Below, one piece after another: positions 19,099 to 29,099 of a DNA stretch of 64,000 nt. Origin of the DNA: Desulfomicrobium macestii (GTDB lineage Bacteria; Desulfobacterota; Desulfovibrionia; Desulfovibrionales; Desulfomicrobiaceae); contig NZ_JADBGG010000010.1 in the NCBI RefSeq assembly GCF_014873765.1, forward strand, positions 1-64,000, read 5' to 3'. The position numbers and the translations under genes were made by a program. The notes beneath the pieces are model-generated. The model made no database searches. It worked only from the letters and a program-made list of their open reading frames with translations, and had not been told where the DNA came from. Each line of letters begins with the position of its first letter. Positions within the stretch are counted from its first letter, which is position 1.

Positions 19099-20484
19099 CT
19101 AGCCCTTTGTAATAATGCTCTTGGCGGGGATGAGGCCCGTCGCCGCGGCCGAAACGATGTTTCCAGCCACTCCGGGTCCGTCTCCGGCCACGTAGAGTCC
19201 CCCGATAGCGGTCTGCAGATTTTCGTCGCATTCCACCTGCGTGGCGAAGAACTTGATCTCCGGCGCATACAGGAGCGTTTCGTCGTTGGCCACGCCCGGC
19301 ACGACCTGGTTGAGCTTTTCGAGGCCCTCGACCAGGTTGGCCAGAATGCGCTCGGGCAGGGCCATGGCGATGTCGCCGCAGACCACCTTCTTCAAGGTTG
19401 GCTCGATGTAGCTGTTGCGGATGCGGTTCCAGGTGGAGCGGCGGCCGCGCTTCAAATCGCCGAAACGCTGCAGGATGGGCTTTCCGCCCCCGATCAGGGT
19501 CGCCAGGCGGCCGATGGATTCGCCATAGGCTTGGTTATCCGTGACGGGCTCGTTCAGGACCACCTTGGACAGGAAGGCGAAGTTGGTGTTCTCGCTTTTC
19601 TTGTCCATGTAGGCATGGCCGTTGACGCAGACGAAATCCTGGTAGTTTTCCTGGGCGATGAACCCGCCGTAGTTGGTGCAGAAGGTACGGGTCAGGTCGT
19701 CGTACTTGGAGGTGCGGATGAAGAAGGTCGGATCGTAGATGATGGAGCACAGGTCCTGCATGATCTCGTTGTGCACTTCCACGCGCACCCCGACCTCGAT
19801 GCCGCGCTGGGTCACGGCCAGACCGTGGCGCTGCACGAGCTGGCCGACCCATTCGGCCCCCACCCTGCCCGGAGCCAGAATGACGTTATCCGCCAGATAC
19901 TCGCCCTTGGCCGTGGTCACGCCGCGCACCCTGCCGCCCTCGACCAGGATGTCGACCACCTCCTCCTTGGTGCGCACGGTCACGCCCTTGGACTTGATGT
20001 ACTCGACCATGCCGGTGATGTGACCGGGCAGGTTGTCGCTGCCGAGGTGCTTCTGCTTGATGACCAGCAGGTCGATGCCGAACTTGCGGGCCTCCTTGCG
20101 GATGGAGCGGGCTTCGTCGATGTTGGTCGGATAGACCTTTCCGTCCATGCCGAAGCGGTTGAAGATGGCCTCGGTCTCGTCGATGAGCTCTGTGGCCTTG
20201 CCCAGACTCATGAACTGGGTCAGGTCGGTCTTGCCCAGCTTGGGTATGAAGTTGAGCTTGCCGTCGGAAAAGAGCCCCGCACCGCCCATGCCCGCCAGGA
20301 TGTTGCAGGGCTTGCAATGAATGCAGTCCTGCGCCTCGGTCATGGGGCAGTTGCGGATCAGCGAGTCGCGACCCTTCTCGATCACAAGCACATCGAGGCT
20401 TGCATGCTCGGCCAGATGATAGGCCGCGAACAGACCGGCCGGACCGCCGCCGACAATGATCACGTCATGGACTTTCTTCTGCAT
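19099..20484 (-). CDS. FAD-dependent oxidoreductase (COG2509-like)
   Basis: The 461-residue flavoprotein begins with a Rossmann motif VGGGPAGLFAAYHLAE and ends with a second FAD-contact segment GGLYVAGDGPGVAGNI. A Cys-rich stretch, CPMTEAQDCIHCKPC, near residue 46 is typical of this uncharacterised dehydrogenase group. The substrate is unknown. The start is 2 bases from the typA stop with AAGGAAAA upstream, so the genes are translationally close, but no functional link is obvious. Confidence 0.8.
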   Translation of the reverse strand: MQKKVHDVIIVGGGPAGLFAAYHLAEHASLDVLVIEKGRDSLIRNCPMTEAQDCIHCKPCNILAGMGGAGLFSDGKLNFIPKLGKTDLTQFMSLGKATELIDETEAIFNRFGMDGKVYPTNIDEARSIRKEARKFGIDLLVIKQKHLGSDNLPGHITGMVEYIKSKGVTVRTKEEVVDILVEGGRVRGVTTAKGEYLADNVILAPGRVGAEWVGQLVQRHGLAVTQRGIEVGVRVEVHNEIMQDLCSIIYDPTFFIRTSKYDDLTRTFCTNYGGFIAQENYQDFVCVNGHAYMDKKSENTNFAFLSKVVLNEPVTDNQAYGESIGRLATLIGGGKPILQRFGDLKRGRRSTWNRIRNSYIEPTLKKVVCGDIAMALPERILANLVEGLEKLNQVVPGVANDETLLYAPEIKFFATQVECDENLQTAIGGLYVAGDGPGVAGNIVSAAATGLIPAKSIITKG

Positions 20485-20486
20485 CT

Positions 20487-22328
20487 CTATTTTCCTTCGA
20501 CCTTCTTCTTGCGCGCGACCATGCTGTGCCGTTTCTGGGCCGAAAGCTCGATCTTGCGCAGGCGGATGTTCAGGGGAGTGATCTCGACCATCTCGTCGTC
20601 GCGGATGAAATTGAGCGCCATTTCAAGGGTCATGGGCAACACGGGGGTGAGGATGATGGCCTCATCCTTGCCCGAGGCGCGCATGTTGGTCAGCTTTTTT
20701 TCCTTGCAGGGGTTGATGTCGATGTCGTTATCGCGGTTGTGCTCGCCGACGATCATGCCCTCGTAGACCGCATCACCGGGACGCACGAACATCCGGCCGC
20801 GCGGCTCCAGATTGAAAAGCGCGTACGGCACGGCCTGACCCTGACGGTCGCAGACCAGCGAACCGGAAAAACGGGTCGGGAAATCGCCCCGGTACTCGCC
20901 GTATCCGTCGAACAGGGAATTCATGATGCCCGTGCCCTTGGTGTCGGTCAGAAATTCGTCCCGGTAGCCGATGAGAGCGCGGGACGGGACGGAAAATTCC
21001 ATGCGCACGCGGCCGCTGCCGTTGTTGACCAGATTGAGCAGTTTGCCCCGGCGGATGGACAGTTTTTCCGTGACCACGCCCATGAAGGCCTCGTCGCAGT
21101 CCACGTAAACGTGTTCCATGGGCTCAAGGAGCTTGCCGCCTTCTTTCTTGTAGATGACCTCGGGACGACCGACGCCCAGCTCGAAGCCTTCGCGGCGCAT
21201 GGTCTCGATGATGATGGCCAGCTGGAATTCACCGCGACCCTTGACGATCATGGAGTCCCTGTCCTCGCTCTCCTCGACCTGGATGGCCACGTTGGTCAGG
21301 GCCTCTTTTTCGAGACGGTCCTTGATCTTGCGCGACTGCACGATCTTGCCCTCGCGTCCGGCAAAAGGCGAGGTGTTGATGGTGAAGCGCATGGACACGG
21401 TGGGCTCGTCCACGTCGATGCGCTTCAGGCGCACCGGGCTTTCCTTCAGGCAGATGGTGTCGCCGATGCTGACCTTGTTCAGGCCGGCCATGACCACGAT
21501 GTCGCCCATCTCGACGGCGGCCTGATCCTTGAGCTGCATTCCTTCGTAGGCTTGCACCTTGGTCGGCCGGAAGGCGAGCTGGTCGTTTTCGCCCATGCAC
21601 AGAAGATCGGCCTTGTCCTGCAGCAGGCCGGCCTTGATCTTGCCGATGACCAGGCGACCCAGGTAATCCGAATACCCCAGATCCGAGACAAGCATCTGAA
21701 AGGGTGCGGCAGGATCGAAACGAGGGCCGGGGATGTGCTCCAGGATGAGGTCGAAGAGGCAGGAAAGATCCTTGCCAGGCTCATCAAGCACCGGAGAGGC
21801 CACACCGTCGCGGCCGATGGCGTAAAGCACCGGAAATTCGAGCTGGTCCTCGTCGGCGCCAAGATCGATGAACAGGTCGTAGACCTCGTCCAGCACTTCC
21901 TGCGGCCGGGCATCGGCGCGGTCGATCTTGTTGACTACGACCAGAATGGGCAGGCTCGCGTCCAGGGCTTTCTTGAGCACGAACCGGGTCTGGGGCAGCG
22001 GGCCCTCGGAGGAGTCCACCAGCAGCACCGCGCCGTCGACCATGGACAGGGCGCGCTCCACTTCCCCGCCAAAATCGGCGTGGCCGGGGGTGTCGACGAT
22101 ATTGATCTTCACGCCTTTCCAGCGCACGGAGCAATTCTTGGCGGCGATGGTGATACCGCGTTCGCGCTCCAGATCCATGGAATCCATGACGCGGTCGTCC
22201 ATGGCCTGGTTGTCCCGGAAAACTCCGGACTGTCGGAACATGACGTCCACCAGGGTGGTCTTGCCATGGTCAACGTGTGCGATGATCGCGATATTTCTGA
22301 TATTGTCATTTTTCTGCATGGTGGGCAT
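20487..22328 (-). CDS. typA: TypA/BipA ribosome-associated GTPase
   Basis: This 613-residue translational GTPase has the P-loop AHVDHGKTTL near residue 17, RERGITI, DTPGHADF and NKIDR, followed by EF-G-like domains and the BipA C-terminal domain. It binds ribosomes and affects assembly and stress adaptation. Start MPTMQKND is preferred because GAGGAAAA stands just upstream and the length matches the family. Upstream in-frame ATGs would add an unrelated leader crossing a tandem repeat. Confidence 0.95.
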   Translation of the reverse strand: MPTMQKNDNIRNIAIIAHVDHGKTTLVDVMFRQSGVFRDNQAMDDRVMDSMDLERERGITIAAKNCSVRWKGVKINIVDTPGHADFGGEVERALSMVDGAVLLVDSSEGPLPQTRFVLKKALDASLPILVVVNKIDRADARPQEVLDEVYDLFIDLGADEDQLEFPVLYAIGRDGVASPVLDEPGKDLSCLFDLILEHIPGPRFDPAAPFQMLVSDLGYSDYLGRLVIGKIKAGLLQDKADLLCMGENDQLAFRPTKVQAYEGMQLKDQAAVEMGDIVVMAGLNKVSIGDTICLKESPVRLKRIDVDEPTVSMRFTINTSPFAGREGKIVQSRKIKDRLEKEALTNVAIQVEESEDRDSMIVKGRGEFQLAIIIETMRREGFELGVGRPEVIYKKEGGKLLEPMEHVYVDCDEAFMGVVTEKLSIRRGKLLNLVNNGSGRVRMEFSVPSRALIGYRDEFLTDTKGTGIMNSLFDGYGEYRGDFPTRFSGSLVCDRQGQAVPYALFNLEPRGRMFVRPGDAVYEGMIVGEHNRDNDIDINPCKEKKLTNMRASGKDEAIILTPVLPMTLEMALNFIRDDEMVEITPLNIRLRKIELSAQKRHSMVARKKKVEGK

Positions 22329-22390
22329 TTTTTCCTCGTGGAGCATAAAAAACGGCTTCCTTGACTGAAGCCGATGTGGAGTTGGTCGTA

Positions 22391-22432
22391 CGGCGCACAA
22401 CACACGGCGCACAACACACGGCGCACGACACT
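22391..22432. repeat. 14-bp tandem repeat, three units
   Basis: CGGCGCACAACACA occurs twice exactly and once with two changes, head to tail, in the leader between the zinc-finger gene and typA. Confidence 0.9.
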
Positions 22433-22564
22433 ATTTTTCCATTACGCGCACCTTTCGTGCGACGTCAAGAAGGAAAGAAACGAAAAAAGCGGATCTTTCT
22501 AAGGGCGCAAATCCGGACAGGCGGCCGTTTGAGGGCTGGCGGCAGGAAAAGAGGGCCTGAAAAC

Positions 22565-23002
22565 CTACTTGAACATCCCGCAGCGCATGTTGCGGATGGC
22601 GTCCTTGAACTGGATCTCGGCAGTGCAGGGCTTCATCAGTTTCTGAACATAACCCAGACCAAAGGTGGGATGATCAATGACATCGCCGATCTGAAACGTA
22701 CGCTCCATGCTGTAGGACAGGGGTTTGGCGCAGGGGGTGACCAGCTTTTCCCACTGTTCGAGCAGAGCCTGGGCCTGCTTGCTGGAAGCCAGGGCAGCCT
22801 TCTTGGGACGAGGGGTGGCGGGTTTCTTGACCTTGGGCTCGGCAGTTGGCGACACATAGGCGTGACGTGCGTTACAAACCTTGCACTCGACCTTGGCGAT
22901 CTTCTCGCCGGACATGACGACCACGTGATGATCGGTCACGGTCTTGCATTTCTTGCATAGGGACTCGACGGAACTGCCTGCTTGTATTTGATTTTCTGTC
23001 AT
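22565..23002 (-). CDS. Zinc-finger protein with CarD-like C-terminal segment
   Basis: The 145-residue protein starts with two CxxC pairs (LCKKCKTV and ECKVCNAR), likely one zinc site. A Lys/Pro/Ala-rich linker follows, then FQIGDVIDHPTFGLGYVQKL, which resembles the KxGdxVxHpxfGxGxV strand pattern of CarD/UvrD-type RNA-polymerase- or DNA-tethering domains. AAGGA precedes the ATG. No function is known. A transcription-associated role is inferred from the C-terminal pattern only. Confidence 0.65.
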   Translation of the reverse strand: MTENQIQAGSSVESLCKKCKTVTDHHVVVMSGEKIAKVECKVCNARHAYVSPTAEPKVKKPATPRPKKAALASSKQAQALLEQWEKLVTPCAKPLSYSMERTFQIGDVIDHPTFGLGYVQKLMKPCTAEIQFKDAIRNMRCGMFK

Positions 23003-23195
23003 GTTCGATCCTTTGAAGTAACGTTGCGGGAAAAAAAAGCCACAAGGGAAAATCCTTGTGGCATGTTCTCTATTGAAGCACTCTACCCCGTTACCGTGCG
23101 CGAGGCAATGGTCGAATTTGCCATTTTGTCATACAGGACTTTTTACGGCCTTCGCACCGTTGACAGCGCCCGCCTCGCCGCGCATGGTGCCCACT

Positions 23196-23338
23196 TCTCA
23201 GGGCGGGGTGCAATTCCCCACCGGCGGTATCCCGCTTCACGGCGGGGAGCCCGCGAGCGCTCCCGGAGGTCCGGGAGGTCAGCAGATCCGGTGCGAGGCC
23301 GGAGCCGACGGTGACAGTCCGGATGAAAGAGAAGACGG
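23196..23338 (+). ncRNA. FMN riboswitch (RFN element)
   Basis: The conserved RFN blocks are visible in order: TCTCAGGGCGGGGTGCAATT, CCCCACCGGCGGTA, AGCCCGCGAGCG, CAGATCCGGTGCGAGGCCGG, AGCCGACGGTGACAGTCC and GGATGAAAGAGAA. The element lies directly upstream of ribB. FMN binding would be expected to turn ribB expression down, here through the adjoining terminator. Confidence 0.95.
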
Positions 23339-23341
23339 CGT

Positions 23342-23369
23342 ACCGTTCACGGGCGTGAACGGTTCTTTT
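23342..23369 (+). terminator. Riboswitch-controlled intrinsic terminator
   Basis: ACCGTTCAC and GTGAACGGT form a 9-bp stem with loop GGGC, followed by TCTTTTC, between the FMN aptamer and ribB. This position fits an expression platform acting by premature termination. Confidence 0.85.
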
Positions 23370-23411
23370 CAGCCGCGCCCTGATTCACGTTCAATTCCAA
23401 GGAGAACCACC

Positions 23412-24068
23412 GTGAATCAGTTTTCAGAAAGTTTTGAAAACACCCCTCCCCGCATCCGGGTCGAACGCGCCCTTGCGGCCTTGCAACAAGGGCGGGGGGT
23501 GCTGGTCACCGACAACGAAAACCGCGAAAACGAAGGCGATCTGATCTTCGCCGCCCAGTCCCTGACCACGGCCCAGATGGCCATGCTCATCCGCGAATGC
23601 AGCGGCATCGTCTGCCTGTGCCTGCCCGAGGACAAAGTCCGCGCCCTGGACCTGGCGCCCATGGTCAGCAACAATTCCAGCCGTTACCAGACTGCCTTCA
23701 CCGTCTCCATCGAAGCCGCCCAGGGGGTGACCACGGGAGTGTCCGCCGCCGATCGCGTGCGCACGGTGCAGGCCGCCATCGCCGACGATGCCCGCCCCGG
23801 GGATCTGCATCGTCCCGGCCACATCTTCCCGCTTCGCGCCTGTCCGGGCGGGGTTCTGGAACGCGAAGGCCACACCGAAGCCACCGTGGACCTCATGCGC
23901 CTGGCCGGACTCAAGCCCTGCGGCGTACTGTGCGAAGTCACCAACGAAGACGGCACCATGGCCCGCATGCCCGAAATCCAGGAGTTCGGAAGACGCCACG
24001 AGCTCCCCGTGGTGACCATCGACGACATCAAGGAATACATCCAGGCCTCGGCACAGGCCGCAAGCTAG
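23412..24068 (+). CDS. ribB: 3,4-dihydroxy-2-butanone 4-phosphate synthase
   Basis: RibB converts ribulose 5-phosphate into the four-carbon precursor of riboflavin. The 218-residue protein has [15 protein letters not shown] (acidic metal loop; the family usually has DDEDRENEGD), [21 protein letters not shown] and [14 protein letters not shown]. Start is GTG with AAGGAGAA 6 bases upstream. No GTP cyclohydrolase II domain follows, so this is monofunctional. It sits under an FMN riboswitch and apart from other rib genes. Confidence 0.93.
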   Translation: MNQFSESFENTPPRIRVERALAALQQGRGVLVTDNENRENEGDLIFAAQSLTTAQMAMLIRECSGIVCLCLPEDKVRALDLAPMVSNNSSRYQTAFTVSIEAAQGVTTGVSAADRVRTVQAAIADDARPGDLHRPGHIFPLRACPGGVLEREGHTEATVDLMRLAGLKPCGVLCEVTNEDGTMARMPEIQEFGRRHELPVVTIDDIKEYIQASAQAAS

Positions 24069-24171
24069 CGACTCCTCCGGCACGGCGCTTCCGGCGACCC
24101 GGCGCGCCGTGCCTTTCCAGACTTCATTTTCCGGACTGGACTTTTTCCGCCCGCCTTTGTAGCCGCACCCC

Positions 24172-24636
24172 ATGACCCCCGCCATAAACGCCGCCAAAAA
24201 AGCAGGAATCACATTTGTCGTACGAGAATACGACCATGACCCGTCATGCACGTCCTACGGCCTGGAAGCGGCCGAAAAACTCGGCGTCGATCCCTGCCAG
24301 GTCTTCAAGACCCTGGTCGCGGATCTGGGCGGGGAGCTGGTGGTGGCCGTCATTCCGGTGGAGAGCATGCTCGGGCTCAAACAATTGGCCAAGGCCGCCG
24401 GGGCCAAGAAGGCGGCCATGGCCGACAGGGTCCTCGTGGAGCGCGCCACCGGCTACGTGCTTGGCGGGGTCAGCCCTCTGGGACAGAAAAAGCGGCTGCG
24501 CACCTTCATCGACATCTCGGCTCAGGACCACCCCGTCATGCTGGTCAGCGGAGGTCGGCGAGGCCTTGATATCGAACTCGCTCCCGAAGACCTGGCCCGT
24601 ATGACCGCTGCCCGCTTTGCGCCTCTTGCGCAATAA
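24172..24636 (+). CDS. ybaK: YbaK-type Cys-tRNA(Pro) deacylase
   Basis: The 154-residue protein fits the YbaK/EbsC editing family: VFKTLVADLGGELVVAVIP, the conserved central Lys in AAGAKKAAMAD, GYVLGGVSPLG and LVSGGRRGLDIEL. The family hydrolyses mischarged Cys-tRNA(Pro). It follows ribB on the same strand after 103 bases; the functional link is probably incidental. Confidence 0.92.
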   Translation: MTPAINAAKKAGITFVVREYDHDPSCTSYGLEAAEKLGVDPCQVFKTLVADLGGELVVAVIPVESMLGLKQLAKAAGAKKAAMADRVLVERATGYVLGGVSPLGQKKRLRTFIDISAQDHPVMLVSGGRRGLDIELAPEDLARMTAARFAPLAQ

Positions 24637-24824
24637 GGGCCGCCCCTGCTCGCTATCCCGGCCCGGCCAGGCTTGAGGTTCGGCCACGGGGGCCGCTTTC
24701 AATGCGGGAGGCACCGTGCATGACGGCAACTGTCATACACGCGCAAACCTTGACTTATTTTCCAATCCAAGGCTTATACTTCACGAGGTAAAGACTACGT
24801 AACGCAAGAACAGGTCGAGGCGTC

Positions 24825-26579
24825 ATGGCACATATTCACGGTAAAGCGGTTCAAAGCGGCAATACCCGGGCCTCTGCCCGCCATAAGGACATTCTGCTGC
24901 GCCTCATCCTGCCCCTGCTTCTCGTTCTGATACCGGCTGGGGCAGGCCTGTATGCATTCGGGCATAACCAGCCGTGGATCACCGCCATCTTCGCCGTCTT
25001 CTTCATCGCGGCCACTCTGCGCTTCGAAGAGCTCGGCCTCGCCTTCTCGCATCATTTCTCGCATTCGCAGACAAACTCCCAGGCCTCACGGATCGTGAGC
25101 AAGGCCTTGCGGCAGCTCCCAAGCGAATACCATGTCTTTCATGATCTGCATTTCGAAGGCAACCAGCTCGATCACGCCGTGATAGGCCCAAACGGGCTCT
25201 TCCTGATCAGAACCAGAAGCCATCTCGGAAATGTCACGGCCTCGGGCGAATCCCTGCGCCTGAACGGATGGCCGTTCATGCTGGACATGCTGACCCAGTG
25301 CTGGAACCTGACCCAAAAACTGACCCGGCACATGGATCTGCAGTACGCAGGCGGCGTGCACCCCTGCCCGGTACTGTGTTTCAGCCGGGCCAGCGTCGGC
25401 ATTGCGGGCCCGGTGCGCGGCGCGCTGGTTGTCGAGGCCGGGAATCTGGTCCAGGCCATCCTGGCTCACGATGACGCCCTGCCTGCGGACAGGATGTATG
25501 TTCTGATCGATAAACTCACCGGGCTGGTGAGCGCCGACACAGGAGCTGAACCCGACGACGAGGACGAGCTCCAGGCCGACCGGACACCTCGGGGCTTACT
25601 CAAATCAAATCTGCCCGTCTGCGCCGGATGCCGCCACCAGCCAAGCGCTGAAGAATTCGGGCTCTTTCCCGGAGAGTGCCCGAAATGCGGTCGCCTCTAC
25701 TCCGTCACGCACGAGGAATCCGAGGCACGCCCCGGGCCCAAGCCTTTGAAGGTTCTCTGGAAGCCGAGCCTGCTGCAGCTCGGGATAACCTTTTTGCTCA
25801 TCGCCGGATGCACGGGGTACGTCGCGCACAGGCAGGGCCTGCTCGGCCTGGAGCAATTGTTCATTCAATCGCGGCAAACCGCCGATACCGAGCCTGCGGC
25901 GTCCGATGCACTTTCTCCCGCCGCGGAAAACGGGTCCTCCCCCGTCGTCGTGGCGGAGCAAACCGCTGGCGCGGACAATGAGACCAGCACCCCGCCGCAA
26001 GCGGACATCATGACGCCCGATCCGCGACCAGGCACCGGCATGACGCAAAACGAGCCGGCATCGCCGGTCTATTCCCAATCCGGCGACAACATCGCGCCAT
26101 CCCTGCCCGAGCAGGCACTTGGAGTGAACGCAAGCTGCGCGACCGTGGCCCAGGCGCTCCCGAACGCCACTTCGGAAGACGCGCAGGCGCTCCCAAGCGC
26201 CGCCTCGGCAGAGGCGCAGGCACTTCCGAAGGCCACTTCGAAGAATACGGATGCGCCTTCCATCGACACTGTCCAAGGCTCTCCAGCGCCCGCCGCGACG
26301 CTTCCGAAGCCAAAAGCCGAGACGGCCCAGGCCCCTCCCCGGAACCCTGACGAATCGTTCGACAAGGGCAGACTGGTCGTCACCTCGTCCCGGCCTCTTG
26401 TTTTGTGGTTCAGGAACCAGCAGACCTGCAAGGACTTCGGCCCCTTCGAGATCAAGGCCAAACGCGTGAAGGACATCGTCCTGCCCAAGGGCTTCTACAG
26501 CGTGGTCTATCTGGAAAACGGCAAACGCAGGCACACGACCATGAGCTTCCTGAGCGACCAGGGACAACTCGATTTCTAG
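24825..26579 (+). CDS. NERD-like membrane protein with zinc ribbon
   Basis: This 584-residue protein begins with two hydrophobic segments (about 25-65). A NERD-like region follows: HDLHFEGNQLDHAVIGPNG with the acidic and Asn residues, LFLIRTRS. Then come a four-Cys unit (CAGC...CPKC, about 266-290), a third membrane segment near 320-340, and a low-complexity Ala/Pro/Ser stretch with imperfect repeats of SEDAQALP type. A compact C-terminal domain of about 80 residues containing CKDFGPFEIKAK ends the chain. NERD domains are relatives of nucleases. Here the role is unknown and the catalytic set looks incomplete. Confidence 0.6.
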   Translation: MAHIHGKAVQSGNTRASARHKDILLRLILPLLLVLIPAGAGLYAFGHNQPWITAIFAVFFIAATLRFEELGLAFSHHFSHSQTNSQASRIVSKALRQLPSEYHVFHDLHFEGNQLDHAVIGPNGLFLIRTRSHLGNVTASGESLRLNGWPFMLDMLTQCWNLTQKLTRHMDLQYAGGVHPCPVLCFSRASVGIAGPVRGALVVEAGNLVQAILAHDDALPADRMYVLIDKLTGLVSADTGAEPDDEDELQADRTPRGLLKSNLPVCAGCRHQPSAEEFGLFPGECPKCGRLYSVTHEESEARPGPKPLKVLWKPSLLQLGITFLLIAGCTGYVAHRQGLLGLEQLFIQSRQTADTEPAASDALSPAAENGSSPVVVAEQTAGADNETSTPPQADIMTPDPRPGTGMTQNEPASPVYSQSGDNIAPSLPEQALGVNASCATVAQALPNATSEDAQALPSAASAEAQALPKATSKNTDAPSIDTVQGSPAPAATLPKPKAETAQAPPRNPDESFDKGRLVVTSSRPLVLWFRNQQTCKDFGPFEIKAKRVKDIVLPKGFYSVVYLENGKRRHTTMSFLSDQGQLDF

Positions 26580-26650
26580 CCCGGCGCAAATGCGCACGGC
26601 CTTCGACATCTGTCAGGGCAAACGTCCACAACATCCGGCGTGAAACTGAG

Positions 26651-26695
26651 AAACCCGCGTCACGGAAAACTCTGGGTTTTCCGTGGCGCGGGTTT
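26651..26695. terminator. Bidirectional terminator
   Basis: AAACCCGCGTCACGGAAAAC and GTTTTCCGTGGCGCGGGTTT form a nearly perfect 20-bp stem between two convergent genes (the NERD-like gene and phnE), serving both strands. Confidence 0.85.
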
Positions 26696-26719
26696 GTCTT
26701 TGCAGTGATGCGATGAATG

Positions 26720-27511
26720 CTAGATGATTTTCTGCCTGATCTTCGTGACCACGATCTCGGCCACGATGACCACGGCAAAGATGCACAGCAGGATGAGCGC
26801 GACCTGATTCCAGCGAAAAAGGGCGATGGCCGTGTCCAGCGCCATGCCTATCCCGCCCGCGCCGACCAGTCCGATAACCGCCGACTCGCGCACGTTGATA
26901 TCCCACCGAAACAGGGTGATCCCCCAGAAGGCCGGTGAAACCTGGGGCCAGTAAGCCTTGAGGAAGATGCTCGGCCAGGGGGCCCCCGCCGCCTTCAATG
27001 CTTCCACCGGCCCCTTGTTGCATTCCTCCAGGGCCTCGCCCAGGAGCTTGCCGCAAAAACCGATGGAGCGAAATCCGATGGCGATGGTCCCGGCCAGGGC
27101 GCCGGGGCCGAAAACGGCCACGAACAGGATCGCCCAGACAAGGGTGTTCACCGAACGCGAAGAGACAAGGATCAGCCGTGCCAGCCAGTTCAGGGCCGGG
27201 ATCGGGGTGATGTTGCTGGCGGCCAGCAGCGCCACCGGCAGCGACATGACCAGCGCCAGAATGGTGCCCATGCCCGCGATGTGCATACTCTCGACCAGGG
27301 CCTGGTGCACGCCTTCGCGATAGTGAGCGACATCCGGCGGCCACATGCGTGCGAACATGTCCGCCATCTGGGTCGGGGCATCGTACAGGAATTCCGGAAC
27401 GATCTGCACCGTGCGCATCGAAACGACCAGGGCGGTGACCGCGGCCAGATAGATCGCAAACCGGGCCAGTCTTTGAGCGGGAGTGAAACGCTCCCAGGTG
27501 CGACTAGTCAT
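26720..27511 (-). CDS. phnE: Phosphonate-type ABC transporter permease (second PhnE)
   Basis: The 263-residue inner-membrane permease has several hydrophobic helices and the permease-ATPase coupling loop EALEECNKGPVEALKAAGAP. The PhnE-like GAGGIGMAL segment is near the C-terminus. It overlaps the preceding phnE by 8 bases and is last in phnDCEE. The two permeases are related but distinct, so the pore is likely a heterodimer. Confidence 0.88.
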   Translation of the reverse strand: MTSRTWERFTPAQRLARFAIYLAAVTALVVSMRTVQIVPEFLYDAPTQMADMFARMWPPDVAHYREGVHQALVESMHIAGMGTILALVMSLPVALLAASNITPIPALNWLARLILVSSRSVNTLVWAILFVAVFGPGALAGTIAIGFRSIGFCGKLLGEALEECNKGPVEALKAAGAPWPSIFLKAYWPQVSPAFWGITLFRWDINVRESAVIGLVGAGGIGMALDTAIALFRWNQVALILLCIFAVVIVAEIVVTKIRQKII

Positions 27512-28289
27512 TGAACACCGCCTTGACTATGGATGCGAGGTATTCCCCGAGCATGACGAGGATGATGATCGAGATGAGGATCGCGGCCAGGAAGTCGTAG
27601 TCGAAGCGCTGAAACGCCGCGAACAGCGTCCCGCCGATGCCGCCCGCGCCGACGATTCCGACCATGGTCGAATTGCGGATGTTCGCGTCGAACTGATATG
27701 TGGCGAACCCGATGAAGCGATTCAGCACCTGCGGCAGCACGGCATACAGGATGACGCTCATGAACGGGGCTCCGGCGGCCCGACAGGCCTCCACCGGCTT
27801 GAGGGAAATCTCCTCGATGGCTTCGGCGAAGAGCTTGCCGATGAAGCCGATGGACGCGAAGATCAGGGTCAGGATGCCCGCCAGCGGGCCGAATCCCACC
27901 GCCTTCACGAACAGGATGGCAAAGATGACCGGATGAAAGGAGCGGCAGATGGCAATGAGAATGCGGGCCGGCCAGGTCGCCCAGGTCGGCATCAGGTTGC
28001 GCGAGGCGGCCAGGCCGATGGGCAGGGAGAAGGCCACGCCGAACGCCGAGGCGATCACCGCGATTTCAAGCGTCTCCAGAAGGTTGCCCAGCAACAGCTT
28101 CCAGCGCTCGAAATTGGGCGGAATCATGCTCCCCAGGAATTTCGCGCCATTCTCAAGGCCGATCACGAAACGGTCCCAGGTGATGTCCAGGGACCAGAAC
28201 GCGAGCACGCAATAGCCGATCACGGCGAGCCACCCAAGGCGCGCAAGCCAGTTGGGCTTGAAGGCTCTTCTGGTGTTGACCGCGCTCAT
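27504..28289 (-). CDS. phnE: Phosphonate-type ABC transporter permease (first PhnE)
   Basis: The 261-residue permease shares [20 protein letters not shown] and GAGGIGGTL with the neighbouring permease. It overlaps phnC by an ATGA and the second permease by 8 bases, so these genes are translationally coupled. Confidence 0.9.
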   Translation of the reverse strand: MSAVNTRRAFKPNWLARLGWLAVIGYCVLAFWSLDITWDRFVIGLENGAKFLGSMIPPNFERWKLLLGNLLETLEIAVIASAFGVAFSLPIGLAASRNLMPTWATWPARILIAICRSFHPVIFAILFVKAVGFGPLAGILTLIFASIGFIGKLFAEAIEEISLKPVEACRAAGAPFMSVILYAVLPQVLNRFIGFATYQFDANIRNSTMVGIVGAGGIGGTLFAAFQRFDYDFLAAILISIIILVMLGEYLASIVKAVFND

Positions 28290-29080
28290 GACAACCAGTC
28301 CTCGCCGCCGTAGATCTGCTTGAGATGATCGTCCGTCAGCTCCGAGGGCGGGCCGTCGAACACGATGCTCCCCAGCGACATGCCGATGACCCGGTCGGCG
28401 AAGCGCTTGGCCAGGTTCACGTCATGGATGTTGATCAGCACCGGAATGTCGTGCGCCTTGGAGAAATCGTTCAGAAGCCCCATGATCTCGACGGATGTCT
28501 TGGGATCAAGGGAGGACGTGGGCTCGTCGGCCATGATCACGTCGGGGTTCTGCATCACGGCCCGGGCGATGCCCACGCGCTGACGCTGCCCGCCGGACAG
28601 GGCGTCGGCCCGCTCGGTGGCGAATTCGCTCAGGCCGACCATGTCGATCAGCTCGAAAGCCCGATCGATGTCGTGCTGCTCGAATCTGCGCAGCCAGGCC
28701 CGCCAGACCGGCACGAATCCGAGTCTGCCGCAGAGCACGTTCTCGATGACCGAGAGGCGCTCCACAAGGTTGAATTCCTGAAAGACCATGCCCACGTGGT
28801 GCCGGGCCAGGCGCAGTTCCTTGCCCGAAAGCCGCGTGATTTCGTGTCCGGCCACGGTGATGGTGCCGCTGGTCGGGTCGATGAGGCGGTTGATGCAGCG
28901 CAGCAGCGTGCTCTTGCCTGTCCCGGAGGGGCCGATGATGGCCACCGTGGAACAGCCCCGTACCTCGAAGGAGATGTTTTTGAGAACCGGCTTGCCCGGA
29001 ACGTAAGCCTTGACCAGATCTTTTACGATCAGGGAACGGGAGGCATTCCCCCCGTTCCCGTTATTGCTTGATGACGTCAC
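28286..29080 (-). CDS. phnC: Phosphonate-type ABC transporter ATPase
   Basis: The 264-residue ATP-binding protein has Walker [11 protein letters not shown]-loop [11 protein letters not shown], signature [12 protein letters not shown], Walker [13 protein letters not shown] and switch INIHDV. The PhnC family energises phosphonate, phosphite or phosphate uptake. The start is GTG with AAGG upstream. The N-terminus carries a Ser/Asn/Gly-rich leader. It lies 19 bases after phnD. Confidence 0.92.
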   Translation of the reverse strand: MTSSSNNGNGGNASRSLIVKDLVKAYVPGKPVLKNISFEVRGCSTVAIIGPSGTGKSTLLRCINRLIDPTSGTITVAGHEITRLSGKELRLARHHVGMVFQEFNLVERLSVIENVLCGRLGFVPVWRAWLRRFEQHDIDRAFELIDMVGLSEFATERADALSGGQRQRVGIARAVMQNPDVIMADEPTSSLDPKTSVEIMGLLNDFSKAHDIPVLINIHDVNLAKRFADRVIGMSLGSIVFDGPPSELTDDHLKQIYGGEDWLS

Positions 29081-29099
29081 GATAATGCCTTGTATGTGA

